Position numbers and translations under genes: made by a program. 64,000 bases of DNA from Vibrio bathopelagicus (GTDB taxonomy: Bacteria; Pseudomonadota; Gammaproteobacteria; Enterobacterales; Vibrionaceae), in the NCBI RefSeq assembly GCF_014879975.1, contig NZ_CP062500.1, forward strand, positions 2,232,001-2,296,000. The letters are read 5' to 3'. Shown here in pieces: positions 9,400-18,859 of this stretch (its first letter is position 1; each line of letters starts with the position of its first letter). The notes beneath the pieces were generated by a model. That model ran no database searches. It worked only from the letters and a program-made list of their open reading frames with translations, and was not told the origin of the DNA.

Positions 9400-10971
9400 T
9401 TAGCGCTTTTCTGTACGCATACCCATTAGCAAGCTCACACACATCAGTAATAGAATAATGGTGAACGGCAATGCTGTCGAGATAGCACCCGCTTGTAGAG
9501 CTTGTACTGCTTCGGTACCGCCAACCCACAATAGAGCCACAGCGATCGCTCCTTCAAGGAATGCCCAGAACACACGTTGAGGTACTGGCGTATCGACTTT
9601 ACCACCCGCGGTAATGCTGTCGATAACTAGAGAGCCTGAGTCAGACGATGTAATGAAGAATACTAGAACCAAGATAACAGCAATGATTGATAGCAGCGTA
9701 CCGAATGGTAGAGCATCAAACATTTGGAACATCGCTAGTGATACATCAGTCAAACCATCTTGACCAAGGATACCAACGTTGTTCACGATTTGGTCAATCG
9801 CCATGCCGCCAAATACTGACATCCAAATGATAGTCACCGTCGTTGGAACAATCAGAACCGCTGTGATGAACTCACGAACCGTACGACCTTTAGAAACACG
9901 CGCGATAAACATACCTACGAATGGTGACCATGAAATCCACCAAGCCCAGTAGAATACCGTCCAACCGTGCATCCACGTTTCATCTTCACGACCATGAGGG
10001 TTACTCAATGGAATGATGTTTTCAATGTACGCCATAAAGGTTGTTGGGATAGAACCTAAAGTCACCGCGTAGCCAATTAGAGCCACTAAGATAAGCAGTA
10101 GGAAAGCAACCAACATGTTGATGTTACTGATAACTTTAACGCCGCCATCAATACCACGAAGTACTGATACAACCGCTAACAAGGTTACTACCGTAATAAC
10201 AACAACTTGTAACCCCAAGCCAGCCTCGATTCCGAAGACATGTTGGATACCACTTGCTGCTTGTTGCGCACCTAAGCCCAGCGACGTCGCCAAACCAAAC
10301 AGAGTTGCAAGAACCGCTAGAATATCAACAATATGACCAGCCCAACCCCATGCTCTATCACCCAAGATTGGGTAGAAAATAGAACGAATAGAAAGAGGCA
10401 AACCTTTGTTGTAAGAGAAGAAAGCAAGTGACAGCGCTACAACACCATAAATAGCCCAAGGGTGTAGACCCCAGTGATACATGGTTGCACCTAATGCCAG
10501 TTTTGCAGCTTCTGGTGTGTTTGGTTCAACACCTAACGGGGTTTCAAACCAACCCGTGAAGTAAGCAGCGGGCTCCGCCACACTCCAGAACATCAGGCCG
10601 ATACCCATACCTGCGGCAAACAACATTGATAGCCAAGACATGAATGAGTAATCTGCGGTCGCATCAACACCACCAAGGCGGATTTTACCGTATGGTGAAA
10701 CAATCAGGCCTAAACAGAAAATAACAAAAATGTTACCAGACCAGATGAACAACCAATCAAACGAGTTGATGATTTGACCTTTAACACCATCAAGTGCTGC
10801 TTTTGCTGATGCGGTATCTGTAATCAGAACACCGATCAAAAACAAAGTAATTAGGCCTGCGCTAATACCAAAAACAGGGTTATGTACATCAAAGCCCCAT
10901 TTTTGGACGTTATCTTGACCGACAGTGTAATCCGTACTGTCGATACTGTATTTATCTATACCTTTAGTCAT
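9400..10971 (-). CDS. BCCT-family osmolyte transporter (copy 1)
   Basis: A 523-residue, 12-helix carrier of the betaine/choline/carnitine transporter family. The family signature FYWAWWISWSPFVGMFIAR lies near residues 335-360 and is followed by SKGRTVREF. The glycine-rich stretch GMGIGLMFW in an early helix matches the sodium-coupled BetP type rather than sodium-independent CaiT. The likely substrates are glycine betaine, choline, DMSP or related zwitterions; sequence alone does not decide. It lacks the long cytoplasmic C-terminal osmosensing tail of BetP. GAGGGAT precedes the ATG. It is a close paralogue of the gene just upstream. Confidence 0.95.
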   Translation of the reverse strand: MTKGIDKYSIDSTDYTVGQDNVQKWGFDVHNPVFGISAGLITLFLIGVLITDTASAKAALDGVKGQIINSFDWLFIWSGNIFVIFCLGLIVSPYGKIRLGGVDATADYSFMSWLSMLFAAGMGIGLMFWSVAEPAAYFTGWFETPLGVEPNTPEAAKLALGATMYHWGLHPWAIYGVVALSLAFFSYNKGLPLSIRSIFYPILGDRAWGWAGHIVDILAVLATLFGLATSLGLGAQQAASGIQHVFGIEAGLGLQVVVITVVTLLAVVSVLRGIDGGVKVISNINMLVAFLLLILVALIGYAVTLGSIPTTFMAYIENIIPLSNPHGREDETWMHGWTVFYWAWWISWSPFVGMFIARVSKGRTVREFITAVLIVPTTVTIIWMSVFGGMAIDQIVNNVGILGQDGLTDVSLAMFQMFDALPFGTLLSIIAVILVLVFFITSSDSGSLVIDSITAGGKVDTPVPQRVFWAFLEGAIAVALLWVGGTEAVQALQAGAISTALPFTIILLLMCVSLLMGMRTEKR

Positions 10972-11197
10972 TATCCCTCTCTACGGAATACTAATACGGT
11001 CTATTGACCTCATATCCCTTACTTACCTGCGACTTAATCACAAACTCGAACATACGATCCAAGTAGTACAAGCTGTTGTCACATAATTCAAATACTTGGA
11101 TGTCTGAAGTTTAGCAGGTTAACTTATTGTTTTCAGTAAACCAGAATCGGTTCGATGAGTTTTCAAACAAAATTCACGTAATTACTCAAATTACTGA

Positions 11198-11226
11198 CGA
11201 AAAAAGGCCGACTATGTCGACCTTTA
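11198..11226 (-). terminator. Terminator of the upstream BCCT gene
   Basis: On the minus strand AAAGGTCGAC pairs with GTCGGCCTTT (one T-G wobble) around a 3-base loop, followed by a T run. It separates the two tandem BCCT genes into distinct transcripts. Confidence 0.85.
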
Positions 11227-11240
11227 TTTAGAAAATACTT

Positions 11241-12839
11241 TTAGCTCAAAGCATTTTGATGCTTAACCAATTGATTTTCTGTTCGTAAGCCTAACAATAA
11301 GCTTAGGCACATAAGCAATAATATGAATGCAAATGGTAACGCCATGGATACCGTTCCGGCTTGCAATGCTTGGATTGATTCAGTACCGCCAACCCAAAGT
11401 AAAACTGCGGCAATCGCACCGCCCATCAACGCCCAAAATACACGTTGAGGTACGGGTGCATCCACTTTACCACCAGAGGTAATGCTATCAATAACCAATG
11501 AGCCTGAATCTGAAGAAGTAATGAAGAACACCATGATTAAGCCAATCGATACAACAGAAAGTACTGAGCTCATCGGAAGCGCATCGTAAGTGTGGAACAG
11601 AGACAGTGTAATATCTTGCAGACCATTCACACCGATCTCACCGACCTTGTTCGCGACTTGGTCAATCGCAATACCACCGAAAATCGCCATCCAGATAATG
11701 ATTACTGACGTTGGGATGAACAATACCGCCACGATGAATTCGCGAATTGTACGACCTTTAGAAATACGAGCGATGAACATGCCTACGAATGGTGACCAAG
11801 ACATCCACCATGCCCAGTAGAATACTGTCCAACCTTGCATCCAAGTTTCATCCTCACGGCCGTGAGGATTACTTAAAGGAATAAAGTTTTCGATATAACC
11901 CATCAATGCCGTTGGAATAGCTTTAATACCCGCCATGCCACCAGCGATGGTCACGAAGATAAGCAACCCTAACGCAACGACCATATTGATGTTACTTAGA
12001 ACCTTAACACCACCGTTAATACCACGAATAACCGACATTGTTGCCAATAGCGTTACTACTGCGATAACGATAAGCTGCATGCCAATACCACCATCGGTAC
12101 CAAACACATGGTTAATACCACTTGCTGCTTGCTGAGCACCTAAGCCAAGTGACGTTGCAAGGCCAAACAGTGTTGCAAGTACCGCGACGATGTCGACAAT
12201 GTGGCCAAACCAACCCCAAGTTCTATCACCTAGAAGTGGATAAAAGATTGATCGAATAGAAAGCGGTAAGCCTTTATTGAATGTGAAGAAAGCGAGGGCT
12301 AGAGCAACAACGGCGTAAATAGACCAACCGTGTAAACCCCAGTTATAGATAGTCGCGCCAAGCGCCAACTTAGCCGCTTCAGGAGAATAAGCTTCAACAC
12401 CAAGTGGTGTTTCATACCAACCTGTGAAGTAAGCCACTGGCTCTGCAACACCCCAGAACATCAAACCAATACCCATTCCCGCGGCGAATAACATCGACAT
12501 CCAAGATAGGTTAGAGTGCTCTGCTTTGGCATCATTGCCACCAATACGTATCTTGCCATACGGGGAGACAATGAGGGCAAAACAGAAAATAACAAAGATG
12601 TTAGCTGCCCACATGAAGAAACCATCGAAGTTACCGATGACTTTCCATTTAATTCCATCAAGTGCTGCTTTTGCGGTTTCAGGGTCAGCGACCAGAAGTG
12701 CGATCAGGAAGACGATGATCGCTCCTGCACTGATTCCAAATACTGGGTTATGAACATCAAAACCCCATTTCTGAACGTTATCTTGTCCTACTGTATAATC
12801 GGTATTTTCAATACTATACCTATCTTTTACAGGCGCCAT
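11241..12839 (-). CDS. BCCT-family osmolyte transporter (copy 2)
   Basis: A 532-residue, 12-helix transporter, alignable end to end with the downstream copy. The N-termini share YSI-(D/E)-(S/N)-TDYTVGQDN and the signature FYWAWWMSWSPFVGMFIAR is almost identical. GMGIGLMFW is again present. The C-terminus is a little longer, ending LVKHQNALS. GAGAGGAAGC precedes the ATG. As with its neighbour, the substrate is probably a quaternary ammonium or sulfonium osmolyte. The separate terminators suggest the two copies may be regulated differently. Confidence 0.95.
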   Translation of the reverse strand: MAPVKDRYSIENTDYTVGQDNVQKWGFDVHNPVFGISAGAIIVFLIALLVADPETAKAALDGIKWKVIGNFDGFFMWAANIFVIFCFALIVSPYGKIRIGGNDAKAEHSNLSWMSMLFAAGMGIGLMFWGVAEPVAYFTGWYETPLGVEAYSPEAAKLALGATIYNWGLHGWSIYAVVALALAFFTFNKGLPLSIRSIFYPLLGDRTWGWFGHIVDIVAVLATLFGLATSLGLGAQQAASGINHVFGTDGGIGMQLIVIAVVTLLATMSVIRGINGGVKVLSNINMVVALGLLIFVTIAGGMAGIKAIPTALMGYIENFIPLSNPHGREDETWMQGWTVFYWAWWMSWSPFVGMFIARISKGRTIREFIVAVLFIPTSVIIIWMAIFGGIAIDQVANKVGEIGVNGLQDITLSLFHTYDALPMSSVLSVVSIGLIMVFFITSSDSGSLVIDSITSGGKVDAPVPQRVFWALMGGAIAAVLLWVGGTESIQALQAGTVSMALPFAFILLLMCLSLLLGLRTENQLVKHQNALS

Positions 12840-13008
12840 GCTTCCTCTCTAATTTGTAGTACACTGTTTGCAACATTGCGTTCGGCACTTAAATTTCGAA
12901 AGGAAGAATATCAACCTGTCGCAAAAATACTAAAAAAACCTCCAAAAAGTAGGCCTAAATAGCAAAGTTAGTAATTAAATTACACATTCAATGTAATTTA
13001 GCGTAAGA

Positions 13009-13647
13009 TCAGTCCACAAGCCCCAAATTGACAGCGTACTTAGCTAATTCTGCAGTTGAGTGAATATCAAGCTTATGCTTAATGTTTTGTCTGTGTGTTT
13101 CTACCGTTCGGTAACTGATATTTAAACCCTTCGCGATCTCTTTACTGCTCTCCCCTTTTGCCACCAATTTCAACACCGCTTCTTCACGTCTGCTCAATGG
13201 ATTCTTGACGGATTGCGTGGGAGTAATCGGCTGAGTAAACAAATTCTGTGTGACTTTTTCGCAGAAATAGGTCGAGCCTTGATTGACCGTTTTGATCGCC
13301 TGTACCATTTTTTCAGCGGAAATCTCTTTCAACATATAGCCAACTGCGCCCGACTGCATCACCTTCATAATATATTCACGGTTGTTATGCATGGTCAGCA
13401 TCAACACCTTCGCATCAGGGTCTTCTTCTTTAATCAGGTGGGTGGCGTCAATGCCGTTCATGATAGGCATGCTAATATCCATTAACACCACATCGGGCCG
13501 TAAAGACTTAACGACCTCTACCGCTTCTAAACCATTACTGGCGGTGCCTATCACGCAAATATCTGGCTCGAGTTCCAATCTCGCCATAAAGCCATCCAGT
13601 ACCACTTGGTGATCGTCAGCGATCACAACTCGAATAACTTCACTCAT
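13009..13647 (-). CDS. NarL/LuxR-type response regulator
   Basis: A 212-residue regulator with a receiver domain (acidic pair at DDHQ, phospho-acceptor about Asp57 in VVLMDISMP, switch residues in VLMLTMH, Lys in MLKEISAEK). The C-terminal LuxR-type helix-turn-helix (about 145-205) contains LSRREEAVLKLVAKGESSKEIAKGL and YRTVETHRQNI (two segments). It overlaps the 3' end of the sensor kinase gene by 8 bases, so the two are translationally coupled and form a two-component pair. Its position beside a TRAP transporter operon suggests that operon as a target; this is inference. Confidence 0.96.
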   Translation of the reverse strand: MSEVIRVVIADDHQVVLDGFMARLELEPDICVIGTASNGLEAVEVVKSLRPDVVLMDISMPIMNGIDATHLIKEEDPDAKVLMLTMHNNREYIMKVMQSGAVGYMLKEISAEKMVQAIKTVNQGSTYFCEKVTQNLFTQPITPTQSVKNPLSRREEAVLKLVAKGESSKEIAKGLNISYRTVETHRQNIKHKLDIHSTAELAKYAVNLGLVD

Positions 13648-14995
13648 TCATTAATCCCTCTAGTGTCAGTAACACTGTAATTTCCGTTCCGAGGCCAATC
13701 TCACTCATCAATTCAAAATCACCACCGATGAACTCCACTCGCTCTCTCATATTGCGCAGACCGATCCCTCGTTTTTCCATCGCTTTATAAGTGTTGAAAC
13801 CGACACCGTTGTCTTGGATCAGCAGTTGCAACACATTACCGATTTGCTGCGCGATAACCGTCACTTTGGTCGCTTGGGCGTGTTTCTCTATGTTGTTCAA
13901 TGATTCTTGCACCACTCGGTAGAGGGTCGTCGCCGCTTCTGATTTCAACTTTCCGGGTTGAGTGGCGAACAAAGTCTCCACTTCAATACCCGAGTGAGCC
14001 TGAAAATCTAACAACAACGAAGACAACGCCGCTTCTAAGCCAATATCATCCAATGAGCTTGGACGAAGTTGATGGGAGATGTGCCTCACCTCTTCAATCG
14101 CTCGCATCAGTGAATGCTGCGACTTATTCAAATGCGCTTTGAGGTCTTCATTTTGTAACTTATTACCAAGTAGTTCTAAGTGGCAACGACTTGATACTAA
14201 TAATTGATTAATACCGTCATGCAGCTCTCGTGCTAAATGCTTCTTCTCGTCTTCTTGGAACATCACCGTTTTATGGGCGAGCTCTTTTAAGTTGTTGTCC
14301 GCGATACGGTGTTCATGCATGTTAATGGCTAAGGTGAGTACGATAATAACCGCCACTGTTACACTAAGAATCACCACAATGGAGAAAAACGTGGTTTCAA
14401 TATTCTTGTTGATCGCAGCCTGCATCGAAGCCACTTCTTGATGTACGTCTTCAATATACAAACCTGTGCCAATCATCCAATCCCAACGTTCCAACCAAGC
14501 GGCATAACTCAGCTTAGAAACCACTTCTCCGGTCGACGGCTTCTGCCATAAATATTGGTGAAACCCACCTCCAGTTTGCGCCTCTCTTAATAGTGCTTCT
14601 ATCAGAAAGTCACCGTCTTCATCTTGCAGTTCAAGTAGGTTTTGGCCAATCAATTCAGGTTGAATAGGATGAACCAGATTGGTCCCGTGGCGATCATACG
14701 CAAAGAAATAACCATCAGAGCCATATCTAAGTTTAGACAATATGCTTCGGACTTCTGTTTTGGCTTGCGCTTCTTTAATGTCGGGGTCGTTGTAGATATG
14801 TTCGATCGCATCAAATGCGAGGTCGACGGTGTCTTTGAGGGCGTTTTCACGCGACTTGATTAAGCTGTCTCTGAAGATCTCGACCTCTTTCGCACCCAAC
14901 GTCTTGGTTTGATGTAACGAGATCCAACTTATGCTCGCCGTTACCAGCAGCAACGGGAGTAGCGTCAGCAAAATCAGCTTAGCTTTTAGAGGCAT
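13640..14995 (-). CDS. Sensor histidine kinase with Cache domain (NarX/UhpB-type)
   Basis: A 451-residue membrane kinase. A first membrane helix (about 8-27) is followed by a periplasmic single-Cache-like domain (about 35-190) with YGSDGYFFAYD and WDWMIGTGLYI, typical of sensors of carboxylates. Then come a second helix (about 200-225), a HisKA_3 dimerisation region with the phospho-acceptor His in LARELHDGINQL, and a HATPase with QDNGVGF and GIGLRNMRERV. Cache-type kinases next to TRAP genes commonly sense the carboxylate being imported. The start is set by GGGAAAGGA just before the ATG. A terminator separates it from dctM upstream. Confidence 0.95.
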   Translation of the reverse strand: MPLKAKLILLTLLPLLLVTASISWISLHQTKTLGAKEVEIFRDSLIKSRENALKDTVDLAFDAIEHIYNDPDIKEAQAKTEVRSILSKLRYGSDGYFFAYDRHGTNLVHPIQPELIGQNLLELQDEDGDFLIEALLREAQTGGGFHQYLWQKPSTGEVVSKLSYAAWLERWDWMIGTGLYIEDVHQEVASMQAAINKNIETTFFSIVVILSVTVAVIIVLTLAINMHEHRIADNNLKELAHKTVMFQEDEKKHLARELHDGINQLLVSSRCHLELLGNKLQNEDLKAHLNKSQHSLMRAIEEVRHISHQLRPSSLDDIGLEAALSSLLLDFQAHSGIEVETLFATQPGKLKSEAATTLYRVVQESLNNIEKHAQATKVTVIAQQIGNVLQLLIQDNGVGFNTYKAMEKRGIGLRNMRERVEFIGGDFELMSEIGLGTEITVLLTLEGLMNE

Positions 14996-15007
14996 TCCTT
15001 TCCCTCA

Positions 15008-15044
15008 CAAAAAACGGCTTACTGAACATCAATAAGCCGTTTTA
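15008..15044 (-). terminator. Terminator of the TRAP operon
   Basis: AAAACGGCTTA pairs with TAAGCCGTTTT (11 bp) across an 11-base loop, and a T run follows on the minus strand. It ends the dctPQM transcript before the kinase gene. Confidence 0.88.
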
Positions 15045-15099
15045 CTTTATCAATTTATAGATAGCCGTTGAAACATATCATTCACATTCTAGGCTTCAC

Positions 15100-16383
15100 T
15101 CACATTCCATAGAAAGATGGGAAAGCGAGAAGTGATCCAAGTACGAGGATCTGAATCAGAATGAACGGCATCACGCCTCGGTAGATGTCCTTAGTGGTGA
15201 CGCCTTTCGGCGCAACCCCTTTCAAATAGAACAAACTGAAGCCAAATGGCGGCGTTAAGAATGAGGTCTGCAGGTTCATTGCGATAAGGATAGCGAACCA
15301 AGTCATGTTGATGCCCATCAATTCAGCCACTGGCGCAATGATCGGCACGATGATGAAACAGATTTCTACGAAGTCGATGAAGAAACCCAGAATCAAAATA
15401 ACCAACATGGTGATGATCAAGAAGCCCCACTTTTCACCTGGCAGTTGCAGCATCCATTCTTCAACTAGGTAATCACCACCGGTATAAGTAAACGCCATCG
15501 AGAATGCTGTCGCACCAAGCAGGATAGCAAAAACCATCGCGGTCACTTTAACTGTCTCTTTTGACGCAGCAAACACCATCGACCAACTAAATTGACCGTA
15601 TAACAGTGCAAGAACCAATGCACCAGCACCACCTAACGCTGCCGATTCAGTTGGCGTTGCCACACCAGCAAAGATAGAGCCCAGAACAACAATGATCAGC
15701 GCTAAAGGTGGAAGAATCGCTTTAAGCGCATTAAACACCTCTTGCTTACGGCTAATGGAGTCATCACGTTCAATCGGTTGAGCCGATTCAGGGTTGAGCT
15801 TCGCGTATATCAAGATATAAACAATGTAAGCACCCACTAGCATCACACCCGGCCAAATCGCAGCTTGGAATAAGTCCCCAACCGGTACACCCAATACATC
15901 ACCCAATAAAATCAAGACGATGGATGGCGGAATGATTTGCCCTAAGGTACCAGAAGCACAGATGGTGCCGCAGGCTAAGCCTTTATCGTAGTTGTACTTG
16001 AGCATAACAGGCAGAGAGATAAGCCCCATTGCCACTACGGAAGCACCAACTACCCCCGTTGACGCGGCAAGTAGTGAGCCCACCAGCACGGTCGAGATCG
16101 CAATGCCACCTCGAACACCACCAAACAATCGACCCATTGACTCAAGTAACTGTTCAGCCAGCTTGGTCTTTTGTAGAACAAGGCCCATAAAAACAAACAA
16201 TGGAACGGCCATCAGCACCGTATTTTCCATAATTGATTGAATTCGATATGGCATGAAGGCAAACATTTCAATGCCCTCAGCCCAAACACCAAAGATTAAC
16301 GCGATACCACAAAAAGTGAACGCCACTGGGAAGCCAAGTAAAAGCGCAAACAAGGCTACGAAAAACATTACTATTCCAATCAT
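15100..16383 (-). CDS. dctM: TRAP transporter large permease (DctM type)
   Basis: A 427-residue protein with about 12 membrane helices, the size expected of a stand-alone DctM subunit. Family sequences include FVFMGLVLQKT near the N-terminus, a central GTLGQIIPPSIVLILLGD, and LQTSFLTPPFGFSLFYLKG near the C-terminus. DctM is the sodium-driven channel part of the TRAP carrier and works with DctQ and the periplasmic DctP. It lies 9 bases after dctQ. Confidence 0.96.
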   Translation of the reverse strand: MIGIVMFFVALFALLLGFPVAFTFCGIALIFGVWAEGIEMFAFMPYRIQSIMENTVLMAVPLFVFMGLVLQKTKLAEQLLESMGRLFGGVRGGIAISTVLVGSLLAASTGVVGASVVAMGLISLPVMLKYNYDKGLACGTICASGTLGQIIPPSIVLILLGDVLGVPVGDLFQAAIWPGVMLVGAYIVYILIYAKLNPESAQPIERDDSISRKQEVFNALKAILPPLALIIVVLGSIFAGVATPTESAALGGAGALVLALLYGQFSWSMVFAASKETVKVTAMVFAILLGATAFSMAFTYTGGDYLVEEWMLQLPGEKWGFLIITMLVILILGFFIDFVEICFIIVPIIAPVAELMGINMTWFAILIAMNLQTSFLTPPFGFSLFYLKGVAPKGVTTKDIYRGVMPFILIQILVLGSLLAFPSFYGM

Positions 16384-16392
16384 GTTTAGCCT

Positions 16393-16923
16393 CTACTTAT
16401 GATTTGCATGGATAAGGTGTGGATTAAAAATCTTGTTCAGCGAGTGCAGGATCAAACCGACTCCGCTGAGTGCCATCAAGAAAAATGAAAGTGGAATCAT
16501 CGCTTTAATGATCCATCGGTAAGGAAGACCTCCGGGATCGCCCGATGTTTCGCCGAGGTTATAACTCTCTTTCGCAACATCGATTCCAAACCAAGCAACT
16601 AGCAAACAGAAAGGAAGCAGGAAGACAACGGTGCCTATTAGGTCAATAATCGCTTGTGCCTTGAAGCTGAGTTGTTCGTAGAAAACATCAACTCGTACGT
16701 GGCCACCCGCTTTGATGGCGTAAGGAACACCTAACAAGAAGACGGCTGAGAAAAGGTGCCATTCCATCTCTTGGAAGGCGATAGACACATCGTTAAAGGC
16801 GTATCGCATCACAACGTCATACACTACGTTAGCAACAAGAAGGATAAACAACATACTGGAAAGCCATCCCAGTGCATCACCGATACGATTAAATAGGCGT
16901 TCAATATAAATTAGACTTCGCAT
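16393..16923 (-). CDS. dctQ: TRAP transporter small permease (DctQ type)
   Basis: A four-helix membrane protein of 176 residues from the ATG at 16923, which has GGAG 6 bases upstream; earlier in-frame starts at 16935 and 16986 lack such a site. The conserved DctQ stretch VVYDVVMRYAF and the loop EMEWHLFSAVFLLGVPYAI are present. DctQ forms a tight complex with DctM. It sits between dctP and dctM, with a longer 271-base gap to dctP. Confidence 0.94.
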   Translation of the reverse strand: MRSLIYIERLFNRIGDALGWLSSMLFILLVANVVYDVVMRYAFNDVSIAFQEMEWHLFSAVFLLGVPYAIKAGGHVRVDVFYEQLSFKAQAIIDLIGTVVFLLPFCLLVAWFGIDVAKESYNLGETSGDPGGLPYRWIIKAMIPLSFFLMALSGVGLILHSLNKIFNPHLIHANHK

Positions 16924-17194
16924 TCCCGACTCCATGGAATTTGAAAAGACATCGCGCAGTAAAACGAGAACTGAAACGAGTACCACTCATAAAACGATTC
17001 AGTTTCTAATTAGCTAAACGCACGACGTAGAAAGGGTTCTTGGATGTATTTGTATTACAGGATTTATCCTGCTTAATTATTATGGTTAAAATGAACCCGC
17101 GGCTTATCTGCTTAAGTACTTAGCCCTTAGGCACAAGTGATACAATAGTGCATTTGCTTTGGGTTCATTTAACTTTTAAGTCAACCGCTGTCGA

Positions 17195-18289
17195 CTATTT
17201 CGCTTGGCTATTTAAATAAGCTCTGTGTGAAATATCCGTCCATGAACGAACTTGCTCTAGGTAACTTGCTTGTGAAGCTTGAATCTCTTTTGCCAATGCA
17301 TCTTTCTCAGCGTGCTTAGCAAGTAGACGATCGTTCGCTTCTTTCAGTGCAGACATAACCTCTGGCGGGAAATCTTTCACTTGTACATCTGGGTATTCTG
17401 TTTTCATTGAAACCCAGTTTTTGCCACTTTCATGTGTTGCTTGTGTGTACATATCGTAAGCCGCAGTGCGCATTGCAACACGCAAGATTTCTTGTAGGTC
17501 CTCAGGAAGCTTGTTCCAAGTGCGCTTGTTCACTAGGAATTGAAGCTCTGAACCCGGCTCATGCCAACCTGTGTAGTAGTAAGGTGCGATCTTGTGGAAG
17601 CCCATTCGTAAATCAAGTGATGGACCTACCCACTCTAGTGCATCGATCGTGCGACGCTCTAAAGACGTGTAAAGCTCACCAGGGGCAATATTGGTAGGTT
17701 TAGCGCCTAGCTCCGCCAGAATCTCCCCAGCAAAGCCTGGGATGCGCATTTTCAGACCTTGTAGGTCTTCAACGCTGTTGATCTCTTTTTGAAACCAACC
17801 ACCCATCTGGATATCTGTGTTACCACCAGGGAACGACATCAAGTTATGTGGAGAGTAAACCTGCTCCATCAACTCCATACCACCACCGTGATAGAACCAC
17901 GCGTATTGTTCTGCAGGCGTCATACCGAAAGGCATAGAAGTGAAGTAAAGAGTGTTTGGAACTTTACCTTTCCAGTAATAAGAGCCTGAATGTCCCATGT
18001 CGTATTGACCAGACTTAACCATGTCAAAAACGCCAAGTGGTGCTTTGTGTTTGTTCGCTGAATCGATTCTGATCTGCAGTCGACCATTCGACATTTTCTC
18101 AGCCATCGCAGCCATGTTCTTCGTCGCGTCACCGAATACAGGGAAGTTTGGTCCCCATGTTTCAGCAAGCTTCAAGCGATAAACCCTATCAGCAGCAGTT
18201 GCACCGGTAGCGACCAAAGCTAAACAAGCCGCTGCAGTCACCGCAACGTTTTTAAAAACTCGTGTGAGGGAGTTAGAAATGAGACTCAT
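17195..18289 (-). CDS. dctP: TRAP substrate-binding protein, TakP-like (2-oxo acids)
   Basis: A 364-residue periplasmic binding protein with a signal peptide ending near GATA-A. The ATG at 18289 has AAGGA just upstream and is preferred to a GTG at 18316. The family-typical LKMRIPGFAGEIL provides the carboxylate-binding Arg. The stretch DALEWVGPSLDLRMGFHKIAPYYYTGWHEPG closely resembles the TakP clade, whose members bind pyruvate and other 2-oxo acids (established for TakP; inferred here). It is the first gene of the dctP-dctQ-dctM operon. Confidence 0.93.
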   Translation of the reverse strand: MSLISNSLTRVFKNVAVTAAACLALVATGATAADRVYRLKLAETWGPNFPVFGDATKNMAAMAEKMSNGRLQIRIDSANKHKAPLGVFDMVKSGQYDMGHSGSYYWKGKVPNTLYFTSMPFGMTPAEQYAWFYHGGGMELMEQVYSPHNLMSFPGGNTDIQMGGWFQKEINSVEDLQGLKMRIPGFAGEILAELGAKPTNIAPGELYTSLERRTIDALEWVGPSLDLRMGFHKIAPYYYTGWHEPGSELQFLVNKRTWNKLPEDLQEILRVAMRTAAYDMYTQATHESGKNWVSMKTEYPDVQVKDFPPEVMSALKEANDRLLAKHAEKDALAKEIQASQASYLEQVRSWTDISHRAYLNSQAK

Positions 18290-18432
18290 GTTCACGTCCT
18301 TTTGTTGGATTAACACTCTTTCTTTGAGTATTTTTTATGATTCACCATAAGAGTGCACCTTGATGAGGCAACTAGATATCAGGGAGAGCACGCACGACGG
18401 ACTCACAAAAACTGCGTACTAGACCAAAGGAT

Positions 18433-18448
18433 TACGTAGAACTACGTA
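18433..18448. promoter_or_regulatory. TACGTA inverted repeat, candidate operator of the TRAP operon
   Basis: TACGTA-GAAC-TACGTA, a perfect 6-4-6 palindrome about 145-160 bases upstream of the dctP start. The size and symmetry fit a dimeric helix-turn-helix regulator such as the NarL-type protein encoded just downstream. The link is inference. Confidence 0.5.
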
Positions 18449-18799
18449 GGAGATCATTGAGTAATGTCGATTTTAAAGGACTCACCTTATTCACCAGAAA
18501 AATGCTTATTGATAAATACCTAAGTATTAATAATTAAACACCGTTAACAATTGATTGCCATTTCGTGATGAAGATCTAAGAGCACCACTTATCAAATATG
18601 CACCTGAACGCACCAAGTCCGAGAAAGCATCGTTTCAAATAATCAAATGCCTACTTTGGTGCTTACTGGTTCGAAACATGGAACACGCGAAAGGCTGGCT
18701 AATAACGTAAGGGGGCAGCCGATTAGAAGTAAGGTTTCTGGGGCTAGGTTTAAATGTGGGTATGAAGTTGTGTTGGAGGGGGCATGATCTGACAGATAC

Positions 18800-18826
18800 A
18801 AAAAAGCCTCGATAATCGAGGCTTAA
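18800..18826 (-). terminator. Terminator of the H1-like gene
   Basis: GCCTCGAT pairs with ATCGAGGC around a short loop; on the minus strand it is followed by a T run. Confidence 0.88.
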
Positions 18827-18859
18827 AAACTTTAACGAAGCGAATGTAATCCCGAGGGA

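Larger units (their letters stand above)
18290..18859. other. dctP upstream region / intergenic
   Basis: 570 bases with no supportable gene. The left part is the dctP promoter region and contains a TACGTA palindrome (listed separately). The stretch about 18540-18780 is unremarkable. The right end carries the terminator of the H1-like gene. Confidence 0.6.

Noticed and set aside
12516..12962. A 148-residue open frame on the plus strand
   Set aside because: It is antisense to the start of a BCCT gene, has no ribosome-binding site, and its composition follows the opposite-strand gene.
12976..13000. AT-rich hairpin TAAATTACA/TGTAATTTA as terminator of the response regulator gene
   Set aside because: The stem contains almost only A-T pairs and no T run follows in the reading direction, so I could not support termination.
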